Shown: one piece after another, positions 37,147 through 47,392 of the stretch
How the letters are laid out: each line of letters starts with the position of its first letter
Numbering within the stretch: position 1 is the first letter of the stretch
Assembly: GCF_003710905.1 (NCBI RefSeq)
Contig: NZ_RHHV01000009.1
Location: 1-64,000, forward strand
Length of the DNA stretch: 64,000 nucleotides
Reading direction: 5' to 3'
Source: Brevibacillus parabrevis
GTDB lineage: Bacteria > Bacillota > Bacilli > Brevibacillales > Brevibacillaceae
Notes under the pieces: model-generated
Database searches by the model: none
What the model was told of the DNA's origin: nothing
Seen by the model: only the letters and a program-made list of their open reading frames with translations
Translations under genes and position numbers: made by a program

Positions 37147-37575
37147 CTACACCTCAATCCCGAGTTTTTGGAAGGCCAGACGAAAAATCTCATCGTTGTT
37201 TCGGTAGCCTCTCTGGAGTTGCAGCTCCCAAGCCTCTTTTGCCGGATGCCAATGAACGTCATTGATTTCTTCCAGCTGTACCGTTATTTCTGTGTTGTAA
37301 GCCTCGACCAGATAGTAGTGGACTTCTTTGTCGACCGACTCGCCCGTCACCGGATGCGTGTAGACGTAAGTGATCCGGTCAAGCTTGGCGCCGAGACGCC
37401 CCGCCACTCCCGTCTCTTCAAGCACTTCACGCAAAGCGGTTTCTTCGATAGTCTCGCCGATCTCCTGCTTGCCTTTTGCCAAAGTCACTTTGCCATAACG
37501 GTCTTCGATCAAGAGAAGCATGTACTCTCCGTCTTGCAGCTGATAGACTACGCCTCCTGCCGAAATCTCCTTCAT
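37147..37575 (-). CDS. Nudix hydrolase
   Basis: A 142-aa pyrophosphohydrolase. The Nudix box GKQEIGETIEETALREVLEE plus TGV is complete (G-x5-E-x7-R-E-x2-E-E-x-G). The start EISAGGVVYQLQDGEYMLLL is typical of the Ap4A/MutT-like group. The substrate cannot be told. ATG37575 overlaps the mtaB stop by 4 bp. Confidence 0.94.
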   Translation of the reverse strand: MKEISAGGVVYQLQDGEYMLLLIEDRYGKVTLAKGKQEIGETIEETALREVLEETGVAGRLGAKLDRITYVYTHPVTGESVDKEVHYYLVEAYNTEITVQLEEINDVHWHPAKEAWELQLQRGYRNNDEIFRLAFQKLGIEV

Positions 37576-38930
37576 ATGGCTCGCTCCTTCAAATAAGGCA
37601 GCATCTCAGTCTCCACAACGCGGACAAAAGTTCCCTGGCAATATTCGGAGCCTGGTTGTTCCAGCTTCACCTTGCAAATTTTCCCGATCATGCTTTCGTC
37701 TCCCGGGAAAACAACGTTCAGGTAGTTATCGGAATATCCCATCAACAGGCCGCTTTCCGGCGCATCCTTGAACGGACGCTCTGGAATGACTTCCAGCACG
37801 TCGCCGACAAACTGCTTGGAGTAAGCCATGGTCAGCTCCCGATTCAGCTCCAACAATTTCGTCACGCGCTCGTGTTTTTCCTCTTCGGGAATCTGGTCGG
37901 TCATCCGCGCAGCCGGTGTGCCTGTGCGCATCGAGTACGGGAAAACGTGCAGCTCGGCGAAGCCGATTTCTTTGATGAAGTTGTAGCCGTTCATGAATTG
38001 CTCCTCGGTTTCACCCGGGAAGCCGACAATGACGTCCGTCGTGATCGCCGCGCCTGGCAGCGCTTTGCGTACTTTCACCATTTTTTCATAAAACTCGGCT
38101 GTCGTGTATTTGCGGCGCATGCGCTTCAACACTTCATCATCGCCCGCCTGGAGCGGTACGTGCAGGTGGCGTACGACACGGTCGGAGTTGTTGATGACCT
38201 CGATGACTTCATCCGTGATCTGGCTCGCTTCGATGGAGCTGATGCGAATGCGTTTCAGTCCATCTACTTCGTGCAAATCAAGCAGCAGCTTCGCCAGGTT
38301 GTAATCTTCCAGGTCTTCTCCGTATCCTCCGGTGTGAATCCCCGTCAGAACGATTTCCAGATAGCCTGCTTCCACCAGCTTTTTCGCCTGTTCCACGACG
38401 CTTTCCGGCTTGCGCGAGCGCATGAGACCACGCGCCCACGGAATGATGCAGAACGTGCAGAAGTTGTTGCAGCCTTCCTGAATTTTCAGGGAAGCGCGGG
38501 TTCTGTCTGTAAAGTTGGGAACATCCAGCTCCTCGAAATCACGGGCTTTCATGATGTTTCCGACCGCATTGATCGGTTGGCGCTCAGCGCGGATTTGCTT
38601 GACGTAATCGGTCAGCTTCTCGCGGCCTTGCGTGCCCACTACGATATCCACCCCAGGAATTTGTGCAATCTCGCTTGGAGAAGTTTGCGCATAGCAGCCT
38701 GTCACAGCGACGATCGCTTCCGGGTTGCGGCGAATCGCCCGGCGGATGACCTGGCGGCTCTTTTTATCACCTGTATTCGTAACGGTACAAGTATTGATCA
38801 CGTAAACATCGGCGTCGTCCTGTTCAAAGTCGACTCGCTCGTAGCCATCTGCCTTGAACAATTGCCAAATCGCCTCAGTCTCATAACTGTTCACTTTGCA
38901 GCCTAATGTATGAAAAGCAACGGTAGACAT
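37572..38930 (-). CDS. mtaB: tRNA (N6-L-threonylcarbamoyladenosine(37)-C2)-methylthiotransferase
   Basis: A 452-aa radical-SAM enzyme converting t6A37 to ms2t6A37 in ANN-decoding tRNAs. The N-terminal UPF0004 domain carries the first cluster cysteines (FHTLGCKVNSYETEAIW, INTCTVTNTGDKKSRQ, VTGCYAQT), the radical-SAM site is CNNFCTFCIIPWARG, and a C-terminal TRAM domain ends it. ATG38930 has AAAGGAGG at 7 nt; ATG38936 is too close to that site. It matches B. subtilis YqeV/MtaB. Confidence 0.97.
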   Translation of the reverse strand: MSTVAFHTLGCKVNSYETEAIWQLFKADGYERVDFEQDDADVYVINTCTVTNTGDKKSRQVIRRAIRRNPEAIVAVTGCYAQTSPSEIAQIPGVDIVVGTQGREKLTDYVKQIRAERQPINAVGNIMKARDFEELDVPNFTDRTRASLKIQEGCNNFCTFCIIPWARGLMRSRKPESVVEQAKKLVEAGYLEIVLTGIHTGGYGEDLEDYNLAKLLLDLHEVDGLKRIRISSIEASQITDEVIEVINNSDRVVRHLHVPLQAGDDEVLKRMRRKYTTAEFYEKMVKVRKALPGAAITTDVIVGFPGETEEQFMNGYNFIKEIGFAELHVFPYSMRTGTPAARMTDQIPEEEKHERVTKLLELNRELTMAYSKQFVGDVLEVIPERPFKDAPESGLLMGYSDNYLNVVFPGDESMIGKICKVKLEQPGSEYCQGTFVRVVETEMLPYLKERAI

Positions 38931-38954
38931 TGCCATTCCTCCTTTCGCTTGCGC

Positions 38955-39713
38955 TTATCCTTTGCGATGTATGGAAGCTTTTCGTTCAAACTGATAGGAA
39001 GCCGCGGCAAGTACATACTGGCTGGCCGTTTCGGTGCGCAAAATACGCGGCCCGAGCGAAACAGGCAAAAATCCCTTGCTCTCTGCTTGCGCCACTTCTT
39101 CCGGGGTGAAGCCCCCTTCAGGCCCAATCAGAACGAGCAGGGAGTCTCCACTTGCCATCTGTTCCAGCACTTCATGAACAGTCGTGCTTCCTTCCTTTTC
39201 ATAGGCGATAGCCAGCTGCGTATAGGCTTGACCTGCCGCAAGCGCCTCGCGAAACGAGACAGGGGCAAGCAGCTCAGGCAAAACGGCCCGGTGCGACTGC
39301 TCGGCAGCCTCCTTGACGATTTTGCGCCAGCGCTCCAGCTTTTTCGCCTCTTTCTTAGCGTCCAGTTTGACGATGGTTCTCTCGGAAGAAAACGGAAAAA
39401 AGGAGTACGCTCCGAGTTCCGTCCCCTTTTGCAAGATCCACTCCATCTTTTCGCCTTTTGGCATTCCTTGCCCAATGGTCACGCGGATCGGCAGCTCACG
39501 CTCTTCCTGGAGCATCTCGATCACCTCTGCCTGGACTTCCTTGGCAGAAAGGCTGACGAGCTTGGCTCGCGCCGATCTCCCTGCTCCGTCCGAGACGAGA
39601 ATTTCATCGCCTGCCCGCGCTCGCATCACGTTTACGATATGATGAACATCGTCTCCGATAATCGTTAGCTCATGCTCATGAAAGAGATGTGGCTCGACAA
39701 AATATCGTTGCAT
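38955..39713 (-). CDS. rsmE: 16S rRNA (uracil(1498)-N(3))-methyltransferase
   Basis: A 252-aa SPOUT methyltransferase. The N-terminal PUA-like part begins MQRYFVEPHLFHEHELTI and HHIVNVMRARAGDEI; the C-terminal knot has VLIGPEGGFTPEEVAQAESK and SLGPRILRTETASQYVLAA, the SAM-binding signature. It modifies U1498 in helix 44 of 16S rRNA. It is 18 bp after prmA in the conserved dnaJ-prmA-rsmE-mtaB string. Confidence 0.97.
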   Translation of the reverse strand: MQRYFVEPHLFHEHELTIIGDDVHHIVNVMRARAGDEILVSDGAGRSARAKLVSLSAKEVQAEVIEMLQEERELPIRVTIGQGMPKGEKMEWILQKGTELGAYSFFPFSSERTIVKLDAKKEAKKLERWRKIVKEAAEQSHRAVLPELLAPVSFREALAAGQAYTQLAIAYEKEGSTTVHEVLEQMASGDSLLVLIGPEGGFTPEEVAQAESKGFLPVSLGPRILRTETASQYVLAAASYQFERKASIHRKG

Positions 39714-39731
39714 CTCGCCAACCTCACTATT

Positions 39732-40673
39732 CTATCGTTTTTTTGCGGTAATTGCTACCCAGTCATCGATGAAAATCGTTTCCACGATCTCAAGCCCGGA
39801 AGCGACCAGAGCGGCTTTCACATCCGCTTCCCGCGCCGCAATAATGCCGGATGCGATGAAGGTGCCGCCTGGCAGAAGCAAGCGGAACACATCGTCTGTA
39901 AAGCGCAAAATGACTTCCGCCAAAATATTGGCGACGATCACTTCGACTTGCTCCTCGATGCCATCCAGCAAGTTGTTTTGTCTGACGACGATATGCTCAT
40001 GCACGCCGTTCAGCTCGGTGTTCGCCTGTGCGGAGCGGACTGCCACCTCGTCCAAATCCATCGCGAGCACTTCTTTTGCGCCCAGCTTGATGGCGGCAAT
40101 GCTCAAAATCGCCGTGCCTGTTCCCACATCGTACACGCGATCGCCTTTGGCCAAATGCTTCTCCAGCGCGCGCAGACAGAGAATCGTGGTCGGATGCGTT
40201 CCCGTGCCAAAAGCCATTCCCGGGTCCATCTCGATGATGATCTCTCCCGGATGACGCGGCTCGTACTCTTCCCAAACCGGCTTGATCGTCATGTTGTCGG
40301 AGACGTGAACCGGCTTGTAATACTTTTTCCAGGCGTGGGCCCATTCGTCTTCGTGAACATCGTTTACGGCAATCGCAGCCTTGCCGATGTCCAGACCGTA
40401 CTCGGTCAACTGCGCCAGCTGTTCTTTCAATTCTTCTACGACATCGATCAGCTCGCTGCTGTCAACGGGCAGGTACGCTTTGACGAATACGCCCTCGGCC
40501 GGAAAATCGTCAGGAGAGAGCTGGTAGATTTCGCCAAAGGGGGTATCCCACTCGCGATAGAGCACCTCCGGGTCTTCGATGACGACGCCGTTGGCACCCA
40601 TTTCATAGAGAAGGCTGGACACCGCCTCCGTAGCCTCCGCTGTTGTATGGATACTGATTTCTGACCATTTCAC
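39732..40673 (-). CDS. prmA: ribosomal protein L11 methyltransferase
   Basis: A 313-aa class I methyltransferase that trimethylates ribosomal protein L11. A substrate-binding N-terminal domain (WSEISIHTTAEATEAVSSLL) is followed by the catalytic domain: DPGMAFGTGTHPTTILCLRA, VYDVGTGTAILSIAAIKLGA (motif I) and VIVANILAEVILRF. The start is GTG40673 with GGGGAGTGG upstream, matching the known family N-terminus; the frame is open 17 codons further. It is downstream of dnaJ by 71 bp. Confidence 0.96.
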   Translation of the reverse strand: MKWSEISIHTTAEATEAVSSLLYEMGANGVVIEDPEVLYREWDTPFGEIYQLSPDDFPAEGVFVKAYLPVDSSELIDVVEELKEQLAQLTEYGLDIGKAAIAVNDVHEDEWAHAWKKYYKPVHVSDNMTIKPVWEEYEPRHPGEIIIEMDPGMAFGTGTHPTTILCLRALEKHLAKGDRVYDVGTGTAILSIAAIKLGAKEVLAMDLDEVAVRSAQANTELNGVHEHIVVRQNNLLDGIEEQVEVIVANILAEVILRFTDDVFRLLLPGGTFIASGIIAAREADVKAALVASGLEIVETIFIDDWVAITAKKR

Positions 40674-40744
40674 GAATCTACCACTCCCCACTTTTGCTTT
40701 CCTGATGGACTTGTCAACCTGCAAGCGGACAAAACCGCGACCGA

Positions 40745-41872
40745 TTACTCGCCGCGGAATGCCCGTTTCATTTTTTCAAAAAAGCCTTCGTCTTCCGTTC
40801 CGTGCTGGCCCGGCTTCTCGCCAGACAGCTCTGCCAGCTCGCGCAGCAGCTCTTTTTGCTTGTCGCTCAGCTTCGTCGGCGTAATGACGCGCACTTTTAC
40901 ATGCTGATCGCCGCGACCGTTGCCGCGCAAGTGCGGCACGCCTTTTCCACGCAAGCGGAAAAACGTCTCGGTCTGTGTGCCTGCCGGAATCTTCAGCTTC
41001 ACGCGGCCATCGACCGTCGGAACCTCGATTTCATCGCCGAGCGCCGCCTGTGCATACGTAAGCGGTACTTCACAGTAAATGTCGTTGCCTTCGCGCTCGA
41101 AAAACTCGTGGCTTTTCACGCGCAACACAACGTACAGATCGCCTGCTGGTCCGCCGTTGGCACCTGGCTCGCCTTCGCCGGAGACGCGCAATTGCGCACC
41201 GTCATCCACACCAGCCGGGATGTTGAGGTGAATTTTGCGGCGTACCTTGACACGTCCGCTGCCTCGGCACGAGGAGCATTTTTCCTTGAACACTTTCCCT
41301 TTGCCTTCGCAAGTGGAGCAGACCCGTCGGTTGACGATTCGTCCGAACGGCGTGTTGGCTGCCACTTCCTGCTGACCGGTACCGCTACAAGTTTTGCACG
41401 TTTCGACGCCTGTTCCCGGCTTGGCACCAGAGCCGAGGCACGTATCGCACTCTGCCTCTTTCGGGATTTCCACGTCGGTTTCTTTTCCGAAAATCGCGTC
41501 GATAAAATCGATGCTCAGGCCAAATTGCAGATCGGCCCCTTTGCGCGGCGCGTTCGGATTCGCGCGTCTGCCGCCACCACCGAAGAACATGTCAAAAATG
41601 TCTCCGAAGCCGCCCATGCCCGACGTATCAAAACCGCCGCCGCCAAAGCCCTGATTCGGGTCCTGATGACCGAAACGGTCGTATTGCGCGCGCTTTTGCG
41701 GCTCAGACAGGACATCGTAAGCTTCCTTGACTTCCTTGAACTTTTCTTCCGCATCAGCGTCTTTATTTACATCCGGATGGTACTGGCGAGCAAGCTTCCG
41801 GTACGCTTTCTTGATTTCGTCCGCGTCGGCTTCCTTGGCTACTCCCAGAACCTCGTAGTAATCGCGTTTCAT
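40745..41872 (-). CDS. dnaJ: molecular chaperone DnaJ
   Basis: A 375-aa Hsp40. The J domain (1-70) has [20 protein letters not shown] with the HPD motif. A Gly/Phe-rich segment follows (about 75-110). Four CxxCxGxG zinc repeats are seen ([36 protein letters not shown]). The C-terminal substrate-binding domains end near [10 protein letters not shown]. It stimulates DnaK ATPase. It lies 155 bp downstream of dnaK with a hairpin between, so DnaJ may be made at a lower level. Confidence 0.98.
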   Translation of the reverse strand: MKRDYYEVLGVAKEADADEIKKAYRKLARQYHPDVNKDADAEEKFKEVKEAYDVLSEPQKRAQYDRFGHQDPNQGFGGGGFDTSGMGGFGDIFDMFFGGGGRRANPNAPRKGADLQFGLSIDFIDAIFGKETDVEIPKEAECDTCLGSGAKPGTGVETCKTCSGTGQQEVAANTPFGRIVNRRVCSTCEGKGKVFKEKCSSCRGSGRVKVRRKIHLNIPAGVDDGAQLRVSGEGEPGANGGPAGDLYVVLRVKSHEFFEREGNDIYCEVPLTYAQAALGDEIEVPTVDGRVKLKIPAGTQTETFFRLRGKGVPHLRGNGRGDQHVKVRVITPTKLSDKQKELLRELAELSGEKPGQHGTEDEGFFEKMKRAFRGE

Positions 41873-41926
41873 CTCCTAAATCACTCCCATGACAGTCAAC
41901 TGTTATCATAGCATGTGACAGACCTG

Positions 41927-41965
41927 AAAAAAAGTCAAAGTCAGCTTTTGCGTGACTTTGACTTT
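41927..41965 (-). terminator. hairpin with T-run between dnaK and dnaJ
   Basis: 13-bp perfect stem AAAGTCAAAGTCA / TGACTTTGACTTT (41931-41965), loop of 9, followed on the minus strand by TTTTCAGG. A second shorter GC hairpin (GGGGAGA/TCTCCCC, about 41992-42011) lies between it and dnaK. Probably a partial terminator within the hrcA-grpE-dnaK-dnaJ operon. Confidence 0.8.
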
Positions 41966-42027
41966 CATGGGGTCACATCGCGAAAGAGCGAGGGGAGAAA
42001 AGCTCTCCCCTGATGCTTTCGTCGTGA

Positions 42028-43881
<1,854 letters not shown>

Positions 43882-43909
43882 TCATCTGAATGAATGATGG
43901 AATCTCGAT

Positions 43910-44452
43910 TTATTCGTTCACTTGCACCATCGCCGGACGAACGACGCGGTCTTTGAACATATATCCTTTTTGCAATTCTGCTACGACGACACCCGAATCA
44001 AATTCAGGGTCTTGCGTCTGCATGACAGCCTGGTGTACATGCGGATCGAACGGAGCGCCTTTTGCCTCGATCGGAGTCAAGCCTTCTTTTTCGAAAACTT
44101 GCACCATCTGGCGGTACACCATGTTGACGCCTGTCAAAAGCGACTCGACCGTCATCGATTCCTTGTCAGCAGCCAATGCCCGCTCGAAGTTGTCGAGTAC
44201 CGGCAAAAGCTCTTCCACGATTTTCAGGGAAGCGTACTTCGCCAGGTCTTCCTGCTCCTTGCGCACACGGCGTCTGAGGTTATCCATGTCAGCCATGGCC
44301 CGCAGCATGCGGTTTTGATGCTCCTCTGCCTGCGCCTTCCACTGGGCAGCTTCCTGCTCCCAGTTCACTTCGCCCGCGTCTTGCGCGTCGACTGCCTCAT
44401 TTACTTGCTCGTCTTCCGCAGCCGGGTCTTTGGTCATTTTTTCCTCGCTCAA
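43910..44452 (-). CDS. grpE: nucleotide exchange factor GrpE
   Basis: A 180-aa cochaperone that releases ADP from DnaK. An acidic N-terminal tail (about 1-35) is followed by a long coiled-coil helix (EEHQNRMLRAMADMDNLRRR) and the C-terminal beta domain with FDPHVHQAVMQTQDPEFDSG and GYMFKDRVVRPAMVQVN. It is between hrcA and dnaK in the class I heat-shock operon. Confidence 0.97.
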   Translation of the reverse strand: MSEEKMTKDPAAEDEQVNEAVDAQDAGEVNWEQEAAQWKAQAEEHQNRMLRAMADMDNLRRRVRKEQEDLAKYASLKIVEELLPVLDNFERALAADKESMTVESLLTGVNMVYRQMVQVFEKEGLTPIEAKGAPFDPHVHQAVMQTQDPEFDSGVVVAELQKGYMFKDRVVRPAMVQVNE

Positions 44453-44513
44453 CGTCGATACCTCCTGGGGGCTCTTGCCTGACTTGCCTTCTCGTCAGGG
44501 AGCCTTCCTCCAT

Positions 44514-45539
44514 TTATTTCTCAAACTGCGAAGTCAGCATCCGCGATAAGCCTTCTGCCAAATAATTGAGTACGGTAATGACTTTTCCGTATTCCATTCG
44601 CGTCGGGCCAAGTATTCCCACCATTCCTACGGGCTTGCCTCCAAGCGAGTAGGATGTCGTAATAATACTGCATTGCTTGATCGCGTCCAGCTGGTTTTCC
44701 TGGCCGATGCGCACCGTCAGTCCATCTCCCGGCATCCCGATCAAATGCAGCAGTTGATCGTTTTGCTCCAGCAGTTCCAAAATATCCTTGACCTTGTCGA
44801 CGTCGCGGAATTCCGGCTGGTTCATGATTTTGGTGGCACCGCGTAAGTATACACGTTCCTCTTCTTGTGTCAGCGACTTGTCGAGAACTTTCAGCATCTC
44901 TTCGTACTGCTCCGCATAGCGGCGCATCTCGCCCGATATTTCCTGATAGACCCGCTGTCTCAGTTGCCACAGCGGCACGTCGGTCAGTTTGGCATTCAAC
45001 AAGTTGACAAGGCGCTCGATTTCGCTTGCGCCGATGCCTTCGGGAAGGTCGATCAGCTTGTTCTCTACTCGTCCGGTATGGGTGACGACAATCGCCACCG
45101 CCTGTGTCTCGTTCAGAGGAACGATTTGAATATGTTTTAACCGATGCTCAAAAATTTCCGGTCCCAGGACAATTGCCGTGTAATTCGTCAACTGGGAAAG
45201 AATTTGAGCGGTGTATTCCACGACCTGTTCGGAGTGCAGAATACGCTCGGCAAACAACTGCTTCAGTTTGCCCAATTCGGCCTCGTTCAAGAGCTGCGGC
45301 TGAATCAGGTTGTCGACGTAAAAACGGTACCCTTTTGTAGAAGGAACTCGCCCGGCCGACGTATGAGGCTGCTCCAAGTATCCCAACTCTTCCAGATCGG
45401 ACATCTCGTTACGGATGGTTGCCGAAGAAAATCCGATGTCCTCGCGTTTGGAAATGGTTCGGGAACCAACCGGTTCGGCAGAATGAATGTAATTATCGAC
45501 AATCGCATTCAAAATCAGTTGTTGACGGTCAGATAACAT
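44514..45539 (-). CDS. hrcA: heat-inducible transcriptional repressor HrcA
   Basis: A 341-aa repressor binding CIRCE. The winged-helix N-terminus (LSDRQQLILNAIVDNYIHSA, EPVGSRTISKREDIGFSSAT) is followed by a dimerisation/GAF-like core (TNYTAIVLGPEIFEHRLKHI) and the C-terminal MVGILGPTRMEYGKVITVLN. ATG45539 was chosen from the conserved start; the frame is open to 45617 but those codons run towards the CIRCE. GGGGAGG is about 12 nt upstream. It is the first gene of hrcA-grpE-dnaK-dnaJ. Confidence 0.97.
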   Translation of the reverse strand: MLSDRQQLILNAIVDNYIHSAEPVGSRTISKREDIGFSSATIRNEMSDLEELGYLEQPHTSAGRVPSTKGYRFYVDNLIQPQLLNEAELGKLKQLFAERILHSEQVVEYTAQILSQLTNYTAIVLGPEIFEHRLKHIQIVPLNETQAVAIVVTHTGRVENKLIDLPEGIGASEIERLVNLLNAKLTDVPLWQLRQRVYQEISGEMRRYAEQYEEMLKVLDKSLTQEEERVYLRGATKIMNQPEFRDVDKVKDILELLEQNDQLLHLIGMPGDGLTVRIGQENQLDAIKQCSIITTSYSLGGKPVGMVGILGPTRMEYGKVITVLNYLAEGLSRMLTSQFEK

Positions 45540-45610
45540 GGATGTCGCTCGCCTCCCCGTTGAGCATAAAAGTGAAAAAAGGTATCGCCCGCAATGTCGG
45601 AGCGGTTTTG

Positions 45611-45637
45611 TTAGCACTCATACCTAACGAGTGCTAA
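45611..45637. promoter_or_regulatory. CIRCE operator (HrcA-binding inverted repeat)
   Basis: TTAGCACTC (45611-45619), 9 nt, GAGTGCTAA (45629-45637): an exact match to the CIRCE consensus, located between the promoter and hrcA, consistent with autoregulation. Confidence 0.98.
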
Positions 45638-45648
45638 ATCTATTTACT

Positions 45649-45677
45649 AAGGTATCAATAGAAGAAGGATTTGTCAA
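45649..45677 (-). promoter_or_regulatory. sigma-A promoter of the hrcA heat-shock operon
   Basis: -35 TTGACA (45677-45672), 17 nt, -10 TACCTT (45654-45649). The predicted transcription start (about 45642) is a few bases from CIRCE, as in other HrcA operons. Confidence 0.8.
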
Positions 45678-45736
45678 CGGACTTCCACGATATCCGCCGT
45701 CAAAATCTCACATATTTCGCCAACTGCTCCCGCTTG

Positions 45737-46879
45737 TTAGCGGAGAAAACGGGCAAATACCTCATTTCCGAGCGGAAGCCCCCGCTTGGTCAGCTTGAGA
45801 CAGCCGTTTTGCTCTTCCAGCATGCCTTTGGCAATCTCTTCTTTTATTATCGTCTCAAAAACTTCGTGCGCAGATACGCCAAAACGCGATGCGAACTGGG
45901 CGAGATCGACTCCTTCCCGCAGGCGCAGCCCCAAAATCATCTGTTCTTCCATCGCATCTTCCTGCGGAACGGCAAACTGTTCCACCCGCGGCAAACCTTC
46001 TTTGCATTTTTGCAAATAGATCGCAAGCGGTCCGGCGTTGACATGCCTCTCGCCGCAAACGTAGCCGTGGGCGCCTGCACCCAAACCATAGTATTCACGA
46101 TTGAGCCAATACGTTTTATTATGTTTGCTCTCAAAGCCCGGCTTGGCGAAATTGCTGATCTCGTACTGCTGATAGCCGCGGCGTTCCATCTCTTCAATCA
46201 GCACCATGTACATCGCAAGCTCTGCCTCCTCGGACGGGAGCGGAAGCTGATCCTTTTGATAGAGCGTGTGAAATAGCGTATTTTCCTCGACCTTGAGACT
46301 GTATGCGGAAAAGTGCTTCGTGCCCAGCTCGAACGCTTTCTCCAGCGTCTGGCGGAAAATCTCCATCGTTTGATCCGGCAAGCCGAACATCAAGTCGATG
46401 CTGATGTTAGCGAATCCTGCTGCTTTCGCATTCTCGATGCTGCGGTACACATCGTCGCGGTCGTGAATCCGTCCCAGCCGTTTCAAAAGCGCGTTGTCAA
46501 ACGACTGCACGCCGAAGCTCAGCCTGTTGACGCCAAGCTCATGCATGATGCGCAGCTTTTCGCTATCTGTCGTACCGGGATTCGCTTCCATGGAAAACTC
46601 GATATCCGCTGCCCAATGCTTGCCCAGGTGATTTTGGACCATCTGCAAAAACGCTCGCATTTGGGCATGATCGAGGAACGTAGGGGTGCCGCCGCCGACA
46701 AAGATCGTTTTGACCTCCTGCACAGGTCGCTCGCGAAACGTCAGCTCCATTTCTTTATCCAAAGCGTCCAGGTAATCCCAGATCAATTGCGGGTTGTTTG
46801 TCACGAACGAGTTGAAATCGCAGTAATAGCATTTATTCGTACAAAAGGGAATGTGGATGTAAACCGATTGCGGCGTCAT
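45737..46879 (-). CDS. hemW: radical SAM heme chaperone HemW
   Basis: A 380-aa HemN-like protein. The radical-SAM motif is IPFCTNKCYYCDFNSF (Cys-x3-Cys-x2-Cys), followed by TIFVGGGTPTFL and RLSFGVQSFDNALLKRLGR. It lacks the extra N-terminal extension of coproporphyrinogen dehydrogenase HemN, so the heme-chaperone assignment is favoured. ATG46879 has AAGGAGGGG at 8 nt; the frame is open 8 codons further. It is downstream of lepA but separated by an intergenic stretch holding a terminator, a promoter and a lepA-like remnant. Confidence 0.95.
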   Translation of the reverse strand: MTPQSVYIHIPFCTNKCYYCDFNSFVTNNPQLIWDYLDALDKEMELTFRERPVQEVKTIFVGGGTPTFLDHAQMRAFLQMVQNHLGKHWAADIEFSMEANPGTTDSEKLRIMHELGVNRLSFGVQSFDNALLKRLGRIHDRDDVYRSIENAKAAGFANISIDLMFGLPDQTMEIFRQTLEKAFELGTKHFSAYSLKVEENTLFHTLYQKDQLPLPSEEAELAMYMVLIEEMERRGYQQYEISNFAKPGFESKHNKTYWLNREYYGLGAGAHGYVCGERHVNAGPLAIYLQKCKEGLPRVEQFAVPQEDAMEEQMILGLRLREGVDLAQFASRFGVSAHEVFETIIKEEIAKGMLEEQNGCLKLTKRGLPLGNEVFARFLR

Positions 46880-46954
46880 ATCTCTTCCCCTCCTTTTGTT
46901 CAAAATACAGGCGAATGCCTGTCTTCGTTACGCTCCGTTCCAGCGGGCGAATGG

Positions 46955-46980
46955 AAAAGACCTGACACGAGGTCAGGCCT
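46955..46980 (-). terminator. hairpin terminator/attenuator upstream of hemW
   Basis: 9-bp stem AGGCCTGAC / GTCAGGTCT with one G-T pair and a 5-nt loop, then TTTCC. It starts at the stop codon of the lepA-like remnant. Readthrough would continue into hemW. Confidence 0.65.
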
Positions 46981-47104
46981 ACTTTTTATCATCCATGCGT
47001 GGTGCAGACATAAACGTTTCTTGCAGACCTAACGTATCCAGTTGTTGTTTGAAACGATGTTTCGCCTTGGACTGTTGGTCTTGCAAGCATTTGTAAGGGC
47101 TAAA
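46979..47104 (-). pseudogene. diverged copy of the lepA C-terminal tail (about 41 codons)
   Basis: In one minus-strand frame this segment ends LQETFMSAPRMDDKK and stop; EF4 encoded 0.7 kb away ends [15 protein letters not shown] and stop. The last 15 codons, including the stop, share 36 of 45 bases. Further upstream the frames stay in register without gaps (KAKHRFK against GKKRMK; FSPYKCLQDQ against [10 protein letters not shown]), with scattered identities. An in-frame TAA (47107-47105) lies just before it. There is no ATG with a ribosome-binding site, only a weakly supported TTG at 47086. It is therefore a remnant of a duplicated lepA, or possibly a short transcribed element. Confidence 0.65.
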
Positions 47105-47106
47105 TT

Positions 47107-47136
47107 ATCATAATGTATTTTTTCGACTCTAGTCAA
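47107..47136 (-). promoter_or_regulatory. strong promoter ahead of the lepA-like remnant and hemW
   Basis: -35 TTGACT (47136-47131), 18 nt, -10 TATGAT (47112-47107), minus strand. Transcription would start at about 47100, at the first codons of the remnant, and run about 145 nt to the hairpin at 46980-46955, or on into hemW. Confidence 0.7.
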
Positions 47137-47184
47137 ACGTGTTGTGTGTCCCTCAAGAGCGCAGGTACACGGCGGGTAACGAAT

Positions 47185-47208
47185 CTCTTATTCTCTTATT
47201 CTCTTATT
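47185..47208. repeat. three tandem copies of CTCTTATT
   Basis: Exact 8-bp unit repeated three times, in the gap between the hemW promoter and the small peptide gene. A simple-sequence tract; no function is evident. Confidence 0.85.
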
Positions 47209-47328
47209 AAGAAGGCAGCCATCCAATAGTAAAAAGCCACGGATGATTGTCTGGGGCTTTTCCACAGCCTGCTCTCCCCTTGGATTTCCTCTTTCCACGG
47301 ATGAATGCTAGAAACAGTCCGATTGATA

Positions 47329-47356
47329 TTTACAGAAATTAGAAATAAGTTATAAT
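47329..47356 (+). promoter_or_regulatory. promoter of the 37-aa secreted peptide gene
   Basis: -35 TTTACA (47329-47334), 16 nt, -10 TATAAT (47351-47356), 36 bp before the ATG, in an AT-rich stretch unlike the flanks. Confidence 0.75.
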
Positions 47357-47392
47357 TTTTACATAAATACCTCAAGCAAGGAGGTGGATGCT

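Noticed and set aside
46989..47090. 33-codon ATG frame (MLARPTVQGE...) inside the lepA-like remnant
   Set aside because: No ribosome-binding site, and a different frame from the one that shows the LepA match.
47185..47208. CTCTTATT triple repeat considered as a CRISPR-like or phase-variable tract
   Set aside because: The units are only 8 bp with no spacers, and it lies outside any coding frame.
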